Assembly: GCA_009268125.1 (NCBI GenBank)
Contig: WBOU01000010.1
Location: forward strand, 173,821 to 237,820
Source: Chloroflexia bacterium SDU3-3
GTDB lineage: Bacteria > Chloroflexota > Chloroflexia > Chloroflexales > Roseiflexaceae
Direction of reading: 5' to 3'
Length of the DNA stretch: 64,000 nucleotides
In this document: positions 55,407 to 63,885 of the stretch, one piece after another
Numbering within the stretch: position 1 is the first letter of the stretch
Layout of the letters: each line of letters opens with the position of its first letter
Made by a program: the position numbers and the translations under genes
The notes under the pieces: generated by a model
Database searches by the model: none
What the model saw: only the letters and a program-made list of their open reading frames with translations
What the model was told of the DNA's origin: nothing

Positions 55407-56288
55407 CTAGGCCAGGGCCTGCTGGGCCAGGGCCAGCGCGCCCAGCACACCCGCGCGGTCGCCCAGCGCAGGCGGCACCACGTAGCTCTCGATCTGCTGC
55501 TCGATCTGCGGCATGCGCACATAGCCGCCCAGCACCCGCAGCAGCTCGGCCCGCAGCATAGGGAACATGCTCGGCTGGTGCATCACGCCGCCGCCTAGGA
55601 TGATCCGCTGGGGCGAGAGGGTCAGCACCAGGTTGGCGCAGGCCAGGGCCAGGTAGTGCGCCTCCAGCTCCCAGGCCGGGTGGTCCGGCGGCAGGGTCTC
55701 GCCACGCTGGCCATAGCGCCCCAGCAGCGCCGGGCCAGCCGCCAGACCCTCAAGGCAGTCGCCGTGGTAGGGGCACGCGCCCGTGTAGGGGTCGCGCTGG
55801 GGGTCGCGGGGCAGCAGCATGTGGCCGATCTCGGGGTGCAGCAGCCCGTGCAGCAGCCGCCCCTGCACAAATACCCCGCCGCCGATGCCAGTGCCCACCG
55901 TGATGTACACGCACGACTCCAAGCCCTGCGCCGCACCCCAGCGATGCTCGCCCAGGGCCGCCGCATTCACATCGGTGTCAAAGGCGACCGGCACGCCCAG
56001 CGCGCGCGCGAACACCCCGGCCACCTCGGTATTTGTCCACCCCGGCTTCGGCGTGGTGGTAATATAGCCATAGGTCGGCGAGCTGCGGTGCAGATCCACC
56101 GGGCCAAACGAGCCGATGCCCAGCGCCGCGAGATCCGGCATCGAGCTAAAGAATGCGACCGCCTGCCCCAGCGTCTCCTCGGGGGTGGTGGTGGGGAACC
56201 GCACAAGATCGCGGATATCATCCGGGCCGGTCCCTACCGCGCACACCCACTTCGTCCCGCCCGCCTCAATTGCTCCATAGAGTGGCAT
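55407..56288 (-). CDS. ROK-family sugar kinase (fructokinase-like)
   Basis: The 293-residue kinase has the ROK start [16 protein letters not shown] (phosphate 1), [16 protein letters not shown] (catalytic Asp), [10 protein letters not shown] (phosphate 2) and a zinc-type motif HPEIGHML...[14 protein letters not shown]. The H-C-H-C pattern and EAGGT are those of bacterial fructokinases and related hexose kinases. GGGAGG precedes the ATG. It probably shares transcription with the aldo/keto reductase gene 66 bases downstream. Confidence 0.92.
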   Translation of the reverse strand: MPLYGAIEAGGTKWVCAVGTGPDDIRDLVRFPTTTPEETLGQAVAFFSSMPDLAALGIGSFGPVDLHRSSPTYGYITTTPKPGWTNTEVAGVFARALGVPVAFDTDVNAAALGEHRWGAAQGLESCVYITVGTGIGGGVFVQGRLLHGLLHPEIGHMLLPRDPQRDPYTGACPYHGDCLEGLAAGPALLGRYGQRGETLPPDHPAWELEAHYLALACANLVLTLSPQRIILGGGVMHQPSMFPMLRAELLRVLGGYVRMPQIEQQIESYVVPPALGDRAGVLGALALAQQALA

Positions 56289-56450
56289 ACCATGACCTCC
56301 CTGTCACTGTCCATCTCGCCCATTATAGGCCACTTTAGCGCGAAACCAAGCGCATGTTCGCACGTATTGAATAGAGCGCAGCCACCAAAGTGGGCAGGTG
56401 CGGCTATGCCTCCTCAATATAAAACAGACTTCCATCACTAGCTGGGCCAG

Positions 56451-56690
56451 GTGGCGCAGGTATCGGGAGACGTGGCGCAGGTATCGGGAAACGTGGCGCA
56501 GGTATCGGGAAACGTGGCGCAGGTATCGGGAAACGTGGCGCAGGTATCGGGAGACGTGGCGCAGGTATCGGGAAACGTGGCGCAGGTATCGGGAAACGTG
56601 GCGCAGGTATCGGGAAACGTGGCGCAGGTATCGGGAAACGTGGCGCAGGTATCGGGAAACGTGGCATAGGTATCGGGAAACGTGGCGCAT
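56451..56690. repeat. 21-bp minisatellite (VAQVSGN period)
   Basis: Eleven 21-base units beginning GTGGCGCAGG run from 56451 to 56681, with a partial unit after. Units vary only at one or two positions (GAGAC/GAAAC; one GGCATAGG). The plus frame reads VAQVSGN/D repeated; frames on both strands are open because 21 is divisible by three. No promoter or ribosome site is seen, so it is not called coding. Confidence 0.92.
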
Positions 56691-56719
56691 CACCACCATC
56701 CAAAAGCAACTATTGGCAG

Positions 56720-56748
56720 ATGACAGGCGGCAGGCGTCTTGCTACAAT
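56720..56748 (+). promoter_or_regulatory. promoter of the Nramp gene
   Basis: ATGACA (56720-56725) and TACAAT (56743-56748) are 17 bases apart, about 113 bases before the start codon. The leader shows no yybP-type riboswitch that I can see. Confidence 0.6.
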
Positions 56749-56860
56749 CTAGCACAAGAAGCCATCGCGCCGCCGCTGCATCACCGCTCGCGCTGGCGGC
56801 ACCCGCCTTGCCACAGGCACCGCAGCACCAGCATCCGCCCATAGCACAAAGGAACGACCC

Positions 56861-58132
56861 TTGGATGTAGCCGACACCTCCGCCGAACGCACTGCCGCAC
56901 CCAGCCCGCTCCGTCGCCGCGCGCTCCAGCTCCTGCAGATCGTGGGGCCAGGCCTGCTGATCACGGTCGGCTCTATCGACCCTGGCAACTGGGCCACCAA
57001 CATGCAGGCCGGTTCAAGCTACGGCTACACCCTGCTCTGGGTCATCACGCTCAGCACCGCCATGCTCATCCTGCTGCAGCACAACGCGGCCCACCTGGGC
57101 ATCGTCAGCGGCTACTGCCTCTCCGAGGCGATCTACCGCTACATGCCGCGCTGGCTGGCCTACCCGGCGCTGGGCAGCGCCATCATCGCCGCCGCCTCCA
57201 CCGCCCTGGCCGAGATCATCGGCACCGCGATAGCACTCCAGCTGCTGTTCCACCTGCCGCTGGTCATCGGCTCGGCGCTCACGGCGATTGTCGCCATGGT
57301 CATGGTCTTCACCAACTCATATGCGCGCATCGAACGCTGGATCGCGGCGTTCGTGGCGCTGGTGGGAGTCAGCTTCATGATCGAGCTGCTGCTGGTGCCC
57401 ACCGACTGGGGCCAGGCGCTGGTCAGCTCGTTCAACCCGCAGGTGCCGCCCAGCAGCATGGTGCTGATCATGGGCGTGCTGGGCGCGGTGGTGATGCCGC
57501 ACAATCTGTTCCTGCACTCAGAGATCATTCAGAACCAGCGCGTCAACCAGCAGGGCGAGGCCACCATCCGCAGCAGGCTGCGCTACGAGTTCCTCGACAC
57601 CCTATTCTCGATGGGCATCGCCTGGGTCATCAACAGCTCGATGCTGATCGTGGCCGCCGACACCTTCTACCGCAGCGGCACCACCGTGACCGATCTGGCC
57701 CAGGCCGCCGCACTGCTGGTGCCGATCGCAGGCCCCGCCGCCGGGCTGCTGTTCGCGGTGGCCCTGCTGTTCGCAGGCCTCGCGTCCAGCATCACGGCAT
57801 CGATCGCTGGCGGCACGATCGTCTCGGGCCTGATCGGCCATCACGCCGACAAGAACAACCGCATCACGCAGGTCGGCATCGTGCTGGTGATGGGCGTGGC
57901 GTGGCTGGCGACGCTGTTCATCCAAGATACCTTCCAGGCCCTCATTCTCTCGCAGACGCTCCTGAGCATGCAGCTGCCGATCACGGTGGCCTGCCTGCTC
58001 TACCTCACCTCATCGCGCCGCGTCATGGGCGAGCACCGCAACCACGGCATCGAGGCCACGCTGCTCTACCTGATCGGGGCGGTGATCGTGGTGCTCAATA
58101 TCATGCTCATCGTCCAAAATTTCCGCCCCTAG
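56861..58132 (+). CDS. Nramp-family divalent metal transporter
   Basis: The 423-residue membrane protein has about 11 helices, the Nramp metal site in helix 1 (VGSIDPGNWATNMQAGS) and the helix 6 motif GAVVMPHNLFLHS (the MPH of MntH). It imports Mn2+ or other divalent ions with protons. Start is TTG 56861, preceded by AAAGGA at seven bases; the next in-frame ATG would delete helix 1. It lies 44 bases upstream of the P-type ATPase gene, and the two probably form one operon for divalent cation balance. Confidence 0.9.
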   Translation: MDVADTSAERTAAPSPLRRRALQLLQIVGPGLLITVGSIDPGNWATNMQAGSSYGYTLLWVITLSTAMLILLQHNAAHLGIVSGYCLSEAIYRYMPRWLAYPALGSAIIAAASTALAEIIGTAIALQLLFHLPLVIGSALTAIVAMVMVFTNSYARIERWIAAFVALVGVSFMIELLLVPTDWGQALVSSFNPQVPPSSMVLIMGVLGAVVMPHNLFLHSEIIQNQRVNQQGEATIRSRLRYEFLDTLFSMGIAWVINSSMLIVAADTFYRSGTTVTDLAQAAALLVPIAGPAAGLLFAVALLFAGLASSITASIAGGTIVSGLIGHHADKNNRITQVGIVLVMGVAWLATLFIQDTFQALILSQTLLSMQLPITVACLLYLTSSRRVMGEHRNHGIEATLLYLIGAVIVVLNIMLIVQNFRP

Positions 58133-58176
58133 CGCGCTCCCCGGCGAGCGCGGCATCATGATGCAAAGGATGATTG

Positions 58177-61020
58177 ATGACAACGACCACCGAAGACACG
58201 AGGCCAGCCTACCTGCTGCCCGCCACCGATGTGCTGGCCACCCTCTCCAGCGACCCGCGCCAAGGCCTGAGCAGCGAGGAGGCCCGGCGGCGGCTCGAAC
58301 AGCACGGGCCAAATCGCCTGCCCGAGGAAAAGGCCACCCCGGCCTGGCAGCGCTTCATCGCGCAGTTCCAGAACCCGCTCACGGTGCTCCTGCTGATCGC
58401 CACGGTCATCTCGCTCGTGGCCTGGATCATCGAGCACGAGGAGCCAATCCCCTTCGAGACCATCACCATCCTGGCTATCGTCATCCTCAACGCCGTGCTG
58501 GGCTTCGTGCAAGAGGCGCGGGCCGAGCAGGCGGTGGCGGCGCTACAGGCCATGGCCGCGCCCCACGCCCGCGTGATGCGGGATGGCCGCCAGAGCGAGA
58601 TCGACGCCAGCGAGGTGGTGCCGGGCGACATCATCCTGATCGAGGAGGGCGACACCATCCCCGCCGACGGGCGGCTGGTTGAGGCGATCGCGCTGCGCGT
58701 GGCCGAGTCGGCGCTCACCGGCGAGAGCACCTCGGTCTCGAAGGAGATCGCGCCGATCACAGGCGAGGCGGGCATCGGCGATCAGACCAACATGGTCTTC
58801 AGCAGCACCGCTGTCACCGCCGGGCGAGGCCGCGCGATCATCACCGCCACCGGCGAGAAGACCGAGATCGGCAAAATCGCTGGCACGCTGCACCGCACCG
58901 AGGCCGGGGAGACCCCGCTGCAAAAAGAGCTGGACAGTGTGGGCAAGCTGCTGGGCATTATCGTGGTCATCATCGCTGTGGTGATGGCCGCCACCATCTT
59001 CCTGGTCGACCGCGTCACCGATCTGGCCGACATCGTCGAGGTGCTGCTGCTCGCGGTCTCGCTGGCGGTGGCCGCCGTGCCCGAGGGCCTGACCGCGATC
59101 ACCACCATCGTGCTCTCGCTCGGCATGCAGCGCATGGTGAAGCGCAACGTGATCGTCCGCAAGCTCTCCTCGGTCGAAACGCTCGGCTCGACCACTGTGA
59201 TCTGCACCGACAAGACCGGCACGCTCACCAAGAACGAGATGACGGTGCGCGCCATCGCCACCGCCCACGGCCAGGCCGACATCGCCGGCACTGGCTACGC
59301 CCCCGAGGGCGAGTTTACCAGCGGCGGCCAGGCCATCGAGGACGAGCAGCATCGCTACGAGATCACGCGCCTGCTGCGGGCCGCCGCGCTAGTCAACAAC
59401 GCCGAGCTGGTGCAGGAGGAGGGCCGCTGGAAGATCCAGGGCGACCCCACCGAGGGCGCGCTGATCGTGGCGGCGCGCAAGTTCGGCATGGAGCTAGAGG
59501 CGCTGGAAGAGCGCTTCCCGCGCCGCGACGAGGTGCCCTTCACATCCGAGCGCAAGATGATGACGACCGCCCACCGCGACACCGAGGGCAGCGACGAGAT
59601 GCGGCTGGGCGCAAAAGGCGCGCCCGACGTGCTGCTGGCGCGCTGCACCCACCACCTGGTGGGCCACGAGGCGCAGCCGCTGAGCGAGGATCTGCGATCC
59701 AAGATCCAAAACCAGATCGACACACTGGCCCACCAGGCCATGCGCACCATCGGCGTGGCCTTCCGCAGCATCCCGCAGATCAAGACCGGCGACCTCAACG
59801 AGTCGTTCGAGCAGGAGCTGGTGTGGCTCGGCGTGCTCGGCATGATCGACCCGCCCAGGGATGAGGCCCGCAAAGCCATCGGCGAGGCGCAGCAGGCGGG
59901 CATCCGCGTGATTATGATCACCGGCGACCACCCCAACACCGCAGCGGCCATCGGCGGCGAGCTGGGCATCATCAAGCCAGGCGAGCGCGCCATCACCGGG
60001 GCCGAGCTGCAGAAGGCCGACGACGCGGCGCTGGGCGCGCTGGTCACGCAGCACTCGGTCTTCGCACGCGTCGCCCCCGAGCACAAGCTGCGCATCGTGC
60101 AGGCGCTCAAGGCCCACGGCGAGATCGCCGCGATGACTGGCGACGGCGTGAACGACGCCCCCGCGCTGAAGACCGCCGACATCGGCGTGGCCATGGGCAT
60201 CACCGGCACCGATGTCTCCAAGGGTGCCGCCGACATGATCCTGACGGACGACAACTTCGCATCTATCGTGGCCGCCGTAGAAGAGGGCCGGTCGATCTTC
60301 GCCAACATCCAGAAGTTCCTGCGCTACCTGCTCTCCTCCAACATCGGCGAGGTCTTCGTCATGTTTTTCGGCGTGGTGCTCGGGGGCCTGCTCGGCCTCA
60401 CCGCCGAGGAGGGCAGCGTGATCGTGGTGCCGCTGCTGGCCACCCAGATCCTCTGGATCAACCTGCTGACCGACTCTGGCCCGGCCCTGGCCCTGGGCCT
60501 CGACCCCGCCGACCACGGCGTGATGGGCCGCCCACCGCGCGACCCGCGCAGCCGCGTGATCACCCCGCTCATGTGGTTTGACATCGTGTTCGTCGGCATC
60601 ATCATGGGCATCGGCACGCTGCTCGTGATGGACTGGTCGATCCCCGGCGGCCTGATCAGCAGCGCCGCGCCCGGCAGCATGGGCTACGCGCGCACCATGG
60701 CCTTCACCACGCTGGTGTTCTTCCAGCTCTTCAATGTCTTCAACGCCCGCCATAGCCTGCGCAGCGCCTTCGCGCACCTCTTCGACAACATGTGGCTGTG
60801 GGCCGCTGTGGCGCTCTCGGTGGTGCTGCAGATCATCGTGATCTACACGCCGCTGCTGCAGACCGCCTTCGGCACCACGGCGCTCAGCACTAGCGACTGG
60901 CTAATCTGCATCGGCGTCGGCAGCATCGTGCTCTGGCTCAACGAGCTGAAGAAGATCGTCCTGCGCGGCATCGCGCGCGGCGGCAAGGCCCAGTGGATCA
61001 GCAATAGCGAGATGTCATAG
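58177..61020 (+). CDS. P2-type cation-transporting ATPase
   Basis: The 947-residue pump has all P-type signatures: actuator TGES, M4 AAVPEGL (VPEG), phosphorylation site CTDKTGTLT (Asp ~350), KGAP, and the hinge MTGDGVNDAPALK, plus ten helices and an N-terminal cation-ATPase domain (LSSDPRQGLSSEEARRRLEQ). The VPEGL motif and size match bacterial Ca2+/PMR1-like or Na+-like P2 pumps. ATG 58177 was chosen with AAAGGA upstream. Probably exports Ca2+ or Mn2+; pairing with the Nramp importer suggests Mn2+. Confidence 0.93.
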   Translation: MTTTTEDTRPAYLLPATDVLATLSSDPRQGLSSEEARRRLEQHGPNRLPEEKATPAWQRFIAQFQNPLTVLLLIATVISLVAWIIEHEEPIPFETITILAIVILNAVLGFVQEARAEQAVAALQAMAAPHARVMRDGRQSEIDASEVVPGDIILIEEGDTIPADGRLVEAIALRVAESALTGESTSVSKEIAPITGEAGIGDQTNMVFSSTAVTAGRGRAIITATGEKTEIGKIAGTLHRTEAGETPLQKELDSVGKLLGIIVVIIAVVMAATIFLVDRVTDLADIVEVLLLAVSLAVAAVPEGLTAITTIVLSLGMQRMVKRNVIVRKLSSVETLGSTTVICTDKTGTLTKNEMTVRAIATAHGQADIAGTGYAPEGEFTSGGQAIEDEQHRYEITRLLRAAALVNNAELVQEEGRWKIQGDPTEGALIVAARKFGMELEALEERFPRRDEVPFTSERKMMTTAHRDTEGSDEMRLGAKGAPDVLLARCTHHLVGHEAQPLSEDLRSKIQNQIDTLAHQAMRTIGVAFRSIPQIKTGDLNESFEQELVWLGVLGMIDPPRDEARKAIGEAQQAGIRVIMITGDHPNTAAAIGGELGIIKPGERAITGAELQKADDAALGALVTQHSVFARVAPEHKLRIVQALKAHGEIAAMTGDGVNDAPALKTADIGVAMGITGTDVSKGAADMILTDDNFASIVAAVEEGRSIFANIQKFLRYLLSSNIGEVFVMFFGVVLGGLLGLTAEEGSVIVVPLLATQILWINLLTDSGPALALGLDPADHGVMGRPPRDPRSRVITPLMWFDIVFVGIIMGIGTLLVMDWSIPGGLISSAAPGSMGYARTMAFTTLVFFQLFNVFNARHSLRSAFAHLFDNMWLWAAVALSVVLQIIVIYTPLLQTAFGTTALSTSDWLICIGVGSIVLWLNELKKIVLRGIARGGKAQWISNSEMS

Positions 61021-61047
61021 GCCATAAGCTGCTCAAGCTAGCCCCCG

Positions 61048-61079
61048 ATGCCTCGCGCGGCTTTGCGCGAGGCATTTTT
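61048..61079 (+). terminator. terminator of the Nramp/ATPase operon
   Basis: ATGCCTCGCGC and GCGCGAGGCAT pair perfectly around GGCTTT, followed by TTTTA. Confidence 0.92.
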
Positions 61080-61098
61080 ATGGCCGCACGCAACCCCG

Positions 61099-61113
61099 TG
61101 GCACGCCAGTTGC
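61099..61113 (+). promoter_or_regulatory. -24/-12 (sigma-54-like) element, copy 1
   Basis: TGGCAC-N5-TTGC matches the sigma-54 consensus exactly, 59 bases before the glsB-like ATG. The same 20-base block recurs before the second copy. Whether this genome has sigma-54 cannot be seen here. Confidence 0.5.
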
Positions 61114-61171
61114 TTTAACAAACAGCAGAGATGCAATGCGCAGACGCGCAGAACTAGTTAAGGAGACCATC

Positions 61172-61447
61172 ATGATCAACTTCATCCTGTGGCTGCTCTT
61201 CGGTGCTTTGGTTGGCTGGCTGGCGAGCCTGGTGATGCGCACCGATGCGCAGCAGGGCGCGATCCTCAACATCGTGGTCGGCATCGTCGGCGCGTTCCTG
61301 GGCGGCCTGCTCTTCAGCTTCCTGCCCGGCTCGAATGTCAACCTCAACGATGGCAACTTCAGCCTGTGGTCGCTGTTCGTCTCGTTCATCGGCGCGGTCG
61401 TCCTGCTCGGCATTGTCAACCTCTTCAACCGTGGCCGCGTCCGCTAA
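61172..61447 (+). CDS. GlsB/YeaQ/YmgE-family membrane protein, copy 1
   Basis: The 91-residue protein has three membrane helices with the family's Gly-rich pattern: INFILWLLFGALVGWLASLV, ILNIVVGIVGAFLGGLLFSF and SLFVSFIGAVVLLGIVNLF. Family members are small stress-induced membrane proteins (transglycosylase-associated). AAGGAGA precedes the ATG at 61172. A second copy with an identical protein lies at 63172. Confidence 0.92.
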   Translation: MINFILWLLFGALVGWLASLVMRTDAQQGAILNIVVGIVGAFLGGLLFSFLPGSNVNLNDGNFSLWSLFVSFIGAVVLLGIVNLFNRGRVR

Positions 61448-61468
61448 CCACATGGCCAAACAGAACGC

Positions 61469-61501
61469 ACCGGCGGGGCGGCATGCTGCCCCGCCGGTTT
61501 T
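61469..61501 (+). terminator. terminator of GlsB-like copy 1
   Basis: ACCGGCGGGGC and GCCCCGCCGGT pair perfectly with an inner stem around CATG, followed by TTTTA. Confidence 0.88.
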
Positions 61502-61563
61502 ATGCCCGCAGCCACCTGTAAAGCAATCATCGAGCAGCGCACACTGATAGCATTTCGGTGAAT

Positions 61564-61600
61564 AACAATCCCCCTGGCATATACCAGGGGGATTGTTTTG
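61564..61600 (+). terminator. second strong hairpin, 14-bp stem
   Basis: AACAATCCCCCTGG and CCAGGGGGATTGTT pair perfectly around CATATA, then TT. It follows the first terminator by 60 bases; no gene lies between, so it may end a small RNA or act as a back-up. Confidence 0.75.
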
Positions 61601-61928
61601 CATTGCGACGGTTTGAATACATTAACCAATAGCGGCGTGCGTTGAGGCAATAGTGCATCGTTTGTTTATTTCTGGTTGATGAATACGCACGTAGACTGTT
61701 GAATCAGCCCATATAAAGCTATATATCATTGACTTCGCACGCATGCTGCCCTATGATTCTCACACCAACGACTAAAGAATATTTCCCAGCAATCACTAAG
61801 GAAAACCAGAACGCCGCGGCCTCTATATATTCAATCAATCGAAGCCTACCAGCGTGATAACAAAAGATTGCCAGATAATCTAAGTGTATTAGTGCCAATC
61901 GATCTTGTAGAACTACCGAAGGGAACAA
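61601..61928. other. lower-GC spacer, no gene
   Basis: The stretch is well below the local GC level. I see no frame with a ribosome site and codon bias. Confidence 0.5.
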
Positions 61929-62210
61929 ATGGCAGCGATCTCGATTACCGGTTGGAAGGAAAAGATCGCTACACGCTCTGCTTCAGTAGGCGTGGTGGTA
62001 GCTGCTGATATTTCTCGTATCTTTCCTGCAGGGACTGCACTGTCCAAGCTCCCGAAAACTACGATTGCCGCGTGGGAACCCAACACCGAAAGAACACCTT
62101 ATGTCTCGTGGATTCCGCAAGAAGGTCGCAAAAAGCATCGACCCTTATCTCACCGCAAAAGGCTATGCCCTGAGCAGTGTTCACACGCTCTACGATTTGA
62201 CCTATCGTAA
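61929..62210 (+). CDS. candidate small gene, doubtful
   Basis: An ATG behind GAAGGG opens a 93-residue frame starting MAAISITGWKEKIATRSASV and VVVAADISRIFPAG. Codon use is unlike the genome and its last third overlaps the next gene out of frame. It could be a degraded or frameshifted N-terminal part of the 62.1-kb gene, or a remnant; I give it low weight. Confidence 0.25.
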   Translation: MAAISITGWKEKIATRSASVGVVVAADISRIFPAGTALSKLPKTTIAAWEPNTERTPYVSWIPQEGRKKHRPLSHRKRLCPEQCSHALRFDLS

Positions 62211-62517
62211 GGTGATGGGGAAGTGGTTCATCTTCATCTGTTTTCAGGCGAGCACACTGAACAGCAATGGTGAAAAAGGATTCTATGTTCCAACGATGAG
62301 GCTTGTGTACGACCGGCCCAATGCGCATGAGATCAGAGATGCGCAAGGCCGTTACATTGCAGGGAGCTTGCAGAGCGGTATAGGGCGCGGCTATAACCCG
62401 TTGTGGTCCTATGCCTCTGATGAGCAGCTTGAGCTGGTGCTAGCGGAGATTAAGCACCAGCTTGATGAGCACATCCCCTGGCTTGAGGATGAGGCAAACA
62501 CGCTGAACTATACATAG
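62101..62517 (+). CDS. hypothetical protein in the lower-GC insert
   Basis: The 138-residue frame begins MSRGFRKKVAKSIDPYLTAK and contains TYRKVMGKWFIFICFQAS and ASDEQLELVLAEIKHQLDEH. It is soluble and alpha/beta-like. No family is recognised. The start lacks a good ribosome site; TTG 62065 is the alternative. Composition is lower-GC than the surroundings, consistent with recent arrival. It may share a transcript with the exported protein 25 bases downstream. Confidence 0.5.
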   Translation: MSRGFRKKVAKSIDPYLTAKGYALSSVHTLYDLTYRKVMGKWFIFICFQASTLNSNGEKGFYVPTMRLVYDRPNAHEIRDAQGRYIAGSLQSGIGRGYNPLWSYASDEQLELVLAEIKHQLDEHIPWLEDEANTLNYT

Positions 62518-62542
62518 CGCGTATGGATTATTGAGTGACCGT

Positions 62543-63010
62543 ATGAGTAAGGCAATGAAAAACCCACGAAAATATTCTGCATGCTTTGGAAGGATCACCC
62601 TTCTTATCGCGCTGCTGCTCTGCGCATCCTGCCAGCGCGACTATGGCGCGAAGGGGTCGCTCCGTGGGCACGATTTTTTCCTGCTCCAATTCCCTCAGCA
62701 GGGCGAACGTCAGGAGCTGCTCTCAGTAGCAAATGATGGCGCTGCTATCCGGACCTATAAAGCCCCTCGCTACAATCTCCTGCAACAGACGCAGCTTCCT
62801 GATGCGACGTGGCAGGAGCTTGTGGCATTGCAGCAGCGCTGGTGCGCGGAGTCGTCGCAGGGTGCCATGCGCACCCCCGATCCGGCGAAAATCTCGGTCC
62901 TTTTTCAGTGCAGCTCCCTCAGCCTCAACAGCCCTATGTATTACTTCACACCCGCCGAGCTGCCTGCGGTGGTGCAGCAGGTCATCGCGATTGTCCCGCT
63001 GGAGGAGTGA
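62543..63010 (+). CDS. exported or lipid-anchored hypothetical protein
   Basis: The 155-residue protein has a basic N-terminus and a hydrophobic segment (ITLLIALLLCASC) ending in a Cys that could be a lipobox, although the residue at -3 is Cys instead of Leu. The mature part (~125 residues) has three more Cys/Trp-rich spots (QQRWCAESSQ, VLFQCSS). Start is ATG 62543; an internal ATG 62555 (TAAGG upstream) is possible. No family is recognised. A strong terminator follows. Confidence 0.6.
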   Translation: MSKAMKNPRKYSACFGRITLLIALLLCASCQRDYGAKGSLRGHDFFLLQFPQQGERQELLSVANDGAAIRTYKAPRYNLLQQTQLPDATWQELVALQQRWCAESSQGAMRTPDPAKISVLFQCSSLSLNSPMYYFTPAELPAVVQQVIAIVPLEE

Positions 63011-63046
63011 GGTAGCGGGTGCGCAATAGGGCCTTCGCGAGAGACG

Positions 63047-63077
63047 GCTCCCCACGCGAGCGTGGGGAGCTTTTTTT
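63047..63077 (+). terminator. terminator of the insert
   Basis: GCTCCCCACGC and GCGTGGGGAGC pair perfectly around GA, then seven T. Confidence 0.93.
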
Positions 63078-63096
63078 GCACCATCCGGCCAACCCG

Positions 63097-63111
63097 TGGC
63101 ACGCCAGTTGC
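63097..63111 (+). promoter_or_regulatory. -24/-12 (sigma-54-like) element, copy 2
   Basis: The same TGGCAC-N5-TTGC block as at 61099, 61 bases before the second glsB-like ATG. Confidence 0.5.
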
Positions 63112-63171
63112 TTTAATGAGCAGCAGAGATGCAATGCGCAGAGGCGCAGAACTCGTTAAGGAGAAACTACC

Positions 63172-63447
63172 ATGATTAACTTCATCCTGTGGCTGCTGTT
63201 CGGTGCTTTGGTCGGCTGGCTGGCGAGCCTGGTGATGCGCACCGACGCGCAGCAGGGCGCGATCCTCAACATCGTGGTCGGCATTGTCGGCGCGTTCCTG
63301 GGCGGCCTGCTCTTCAGCTTCCTGCCTGGCTCGAACGTCAACCTCAACGACGGCAACTTCAGCCTGTGGTCGCTGTTCGTCTCGTTCATCGGCGCGGTCG
63401 TGCTGCTCGGCATCGTCAACCTCTTCAACCGTGGCCGCGTCCGCTAG
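63172..63447 (+). CDS. GlsB/YeaQ/YmgE-family membrane protein, copy 2
   Basis: The protein is identical to copy 1 over all 91 residues, yet the genes differ at about eleven positions, all silent or in the stop codon (TAA against TAG). The 5' region, including the -24/-12-like block and AAGGAGA, is also conserved. Both copies therefore look functional and constrained. Confidence 0.92.
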   Translation: MINFILWLLFGALVGWLASLVMRTDAQQGAILNIVVGIVGAFLGGLLFSFLPGSNVNLNDGNFSLWSLFVSFIGAVVLLGIVNLFNRGRVR

Positions 63448-63471
63448 TCCCAAGGGCAGGTGAAATACACG

Positions 63472-63498
63472 GGCGGGGCAGCATGCTGCCCCGCCTTT
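63472..63498. terminator. perfect palindrome after GlsB-like copy 2
   Basis: A 24-base perfect palindrome (63472-63495) beginning GGCGGGGCAGC is followed by TTT. Confidence 0.85.
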
Positions 63499-63614
63499 GT
63501 TGGCCCCGTCGCCCGCAGGCTTCACAATTGCTTAAAAATCCGCCTCGGCGCGGCGGGCAGCAAAACCGCACTATTGCGCATCGCAGCGCGCTAAAGTGGC
63601 GAAACGCGACCGAT

Positions 63615-63643
63615 TTGCACGATTCGACCCTCTATGGTATAGT
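63615..63643 (+). promoter_or_regulatory. rRNA operon promoter
   Basis: TTGCAC (63615-63620) and TATAGT (63638-63643) are 17 bases apart, about 240 bases before the 16S start. The leader between shows no gene. Confidence 0.75.
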
Positions 63644-63885
63644 ACTCCACGTCGCCGATGGGTCTCGCAGAAACGCAGACACGGCGGCCGAGCCAACAAA
63701 ATACCGCGAAACGCGCTGTGGTATGACACCGCAGAGACGTCGCCAGGTCGTTGTAGCGGCACCACGCGTGCCCACCTACTGCCTCCTGGTTTTTTGTTGC
63801 CAAACCATGCACCTGTACAACTGAATCGTGATGATGAGGTGAGCCAATTATCGCCCGTCCTGGGTGGCACGGAAGTGCTACACCA

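Noticed and set aside
56451..56690. CRISPR array
   Set aside because: Units are contiguous with no unique spacers and no cas genes; it is a tandem repeat. The same holds for 32173-32361.
56398..56844. WRRYRET and PRFPIPA repeat proteins
   Set aside because: Frames across the minisatellite are open by virtue of the period; no start or promoter supports any.
61719..61928. 69-codon minus frame in the insert
   Set aside because: AT-rich spacer with no ribosome site or coding signature.
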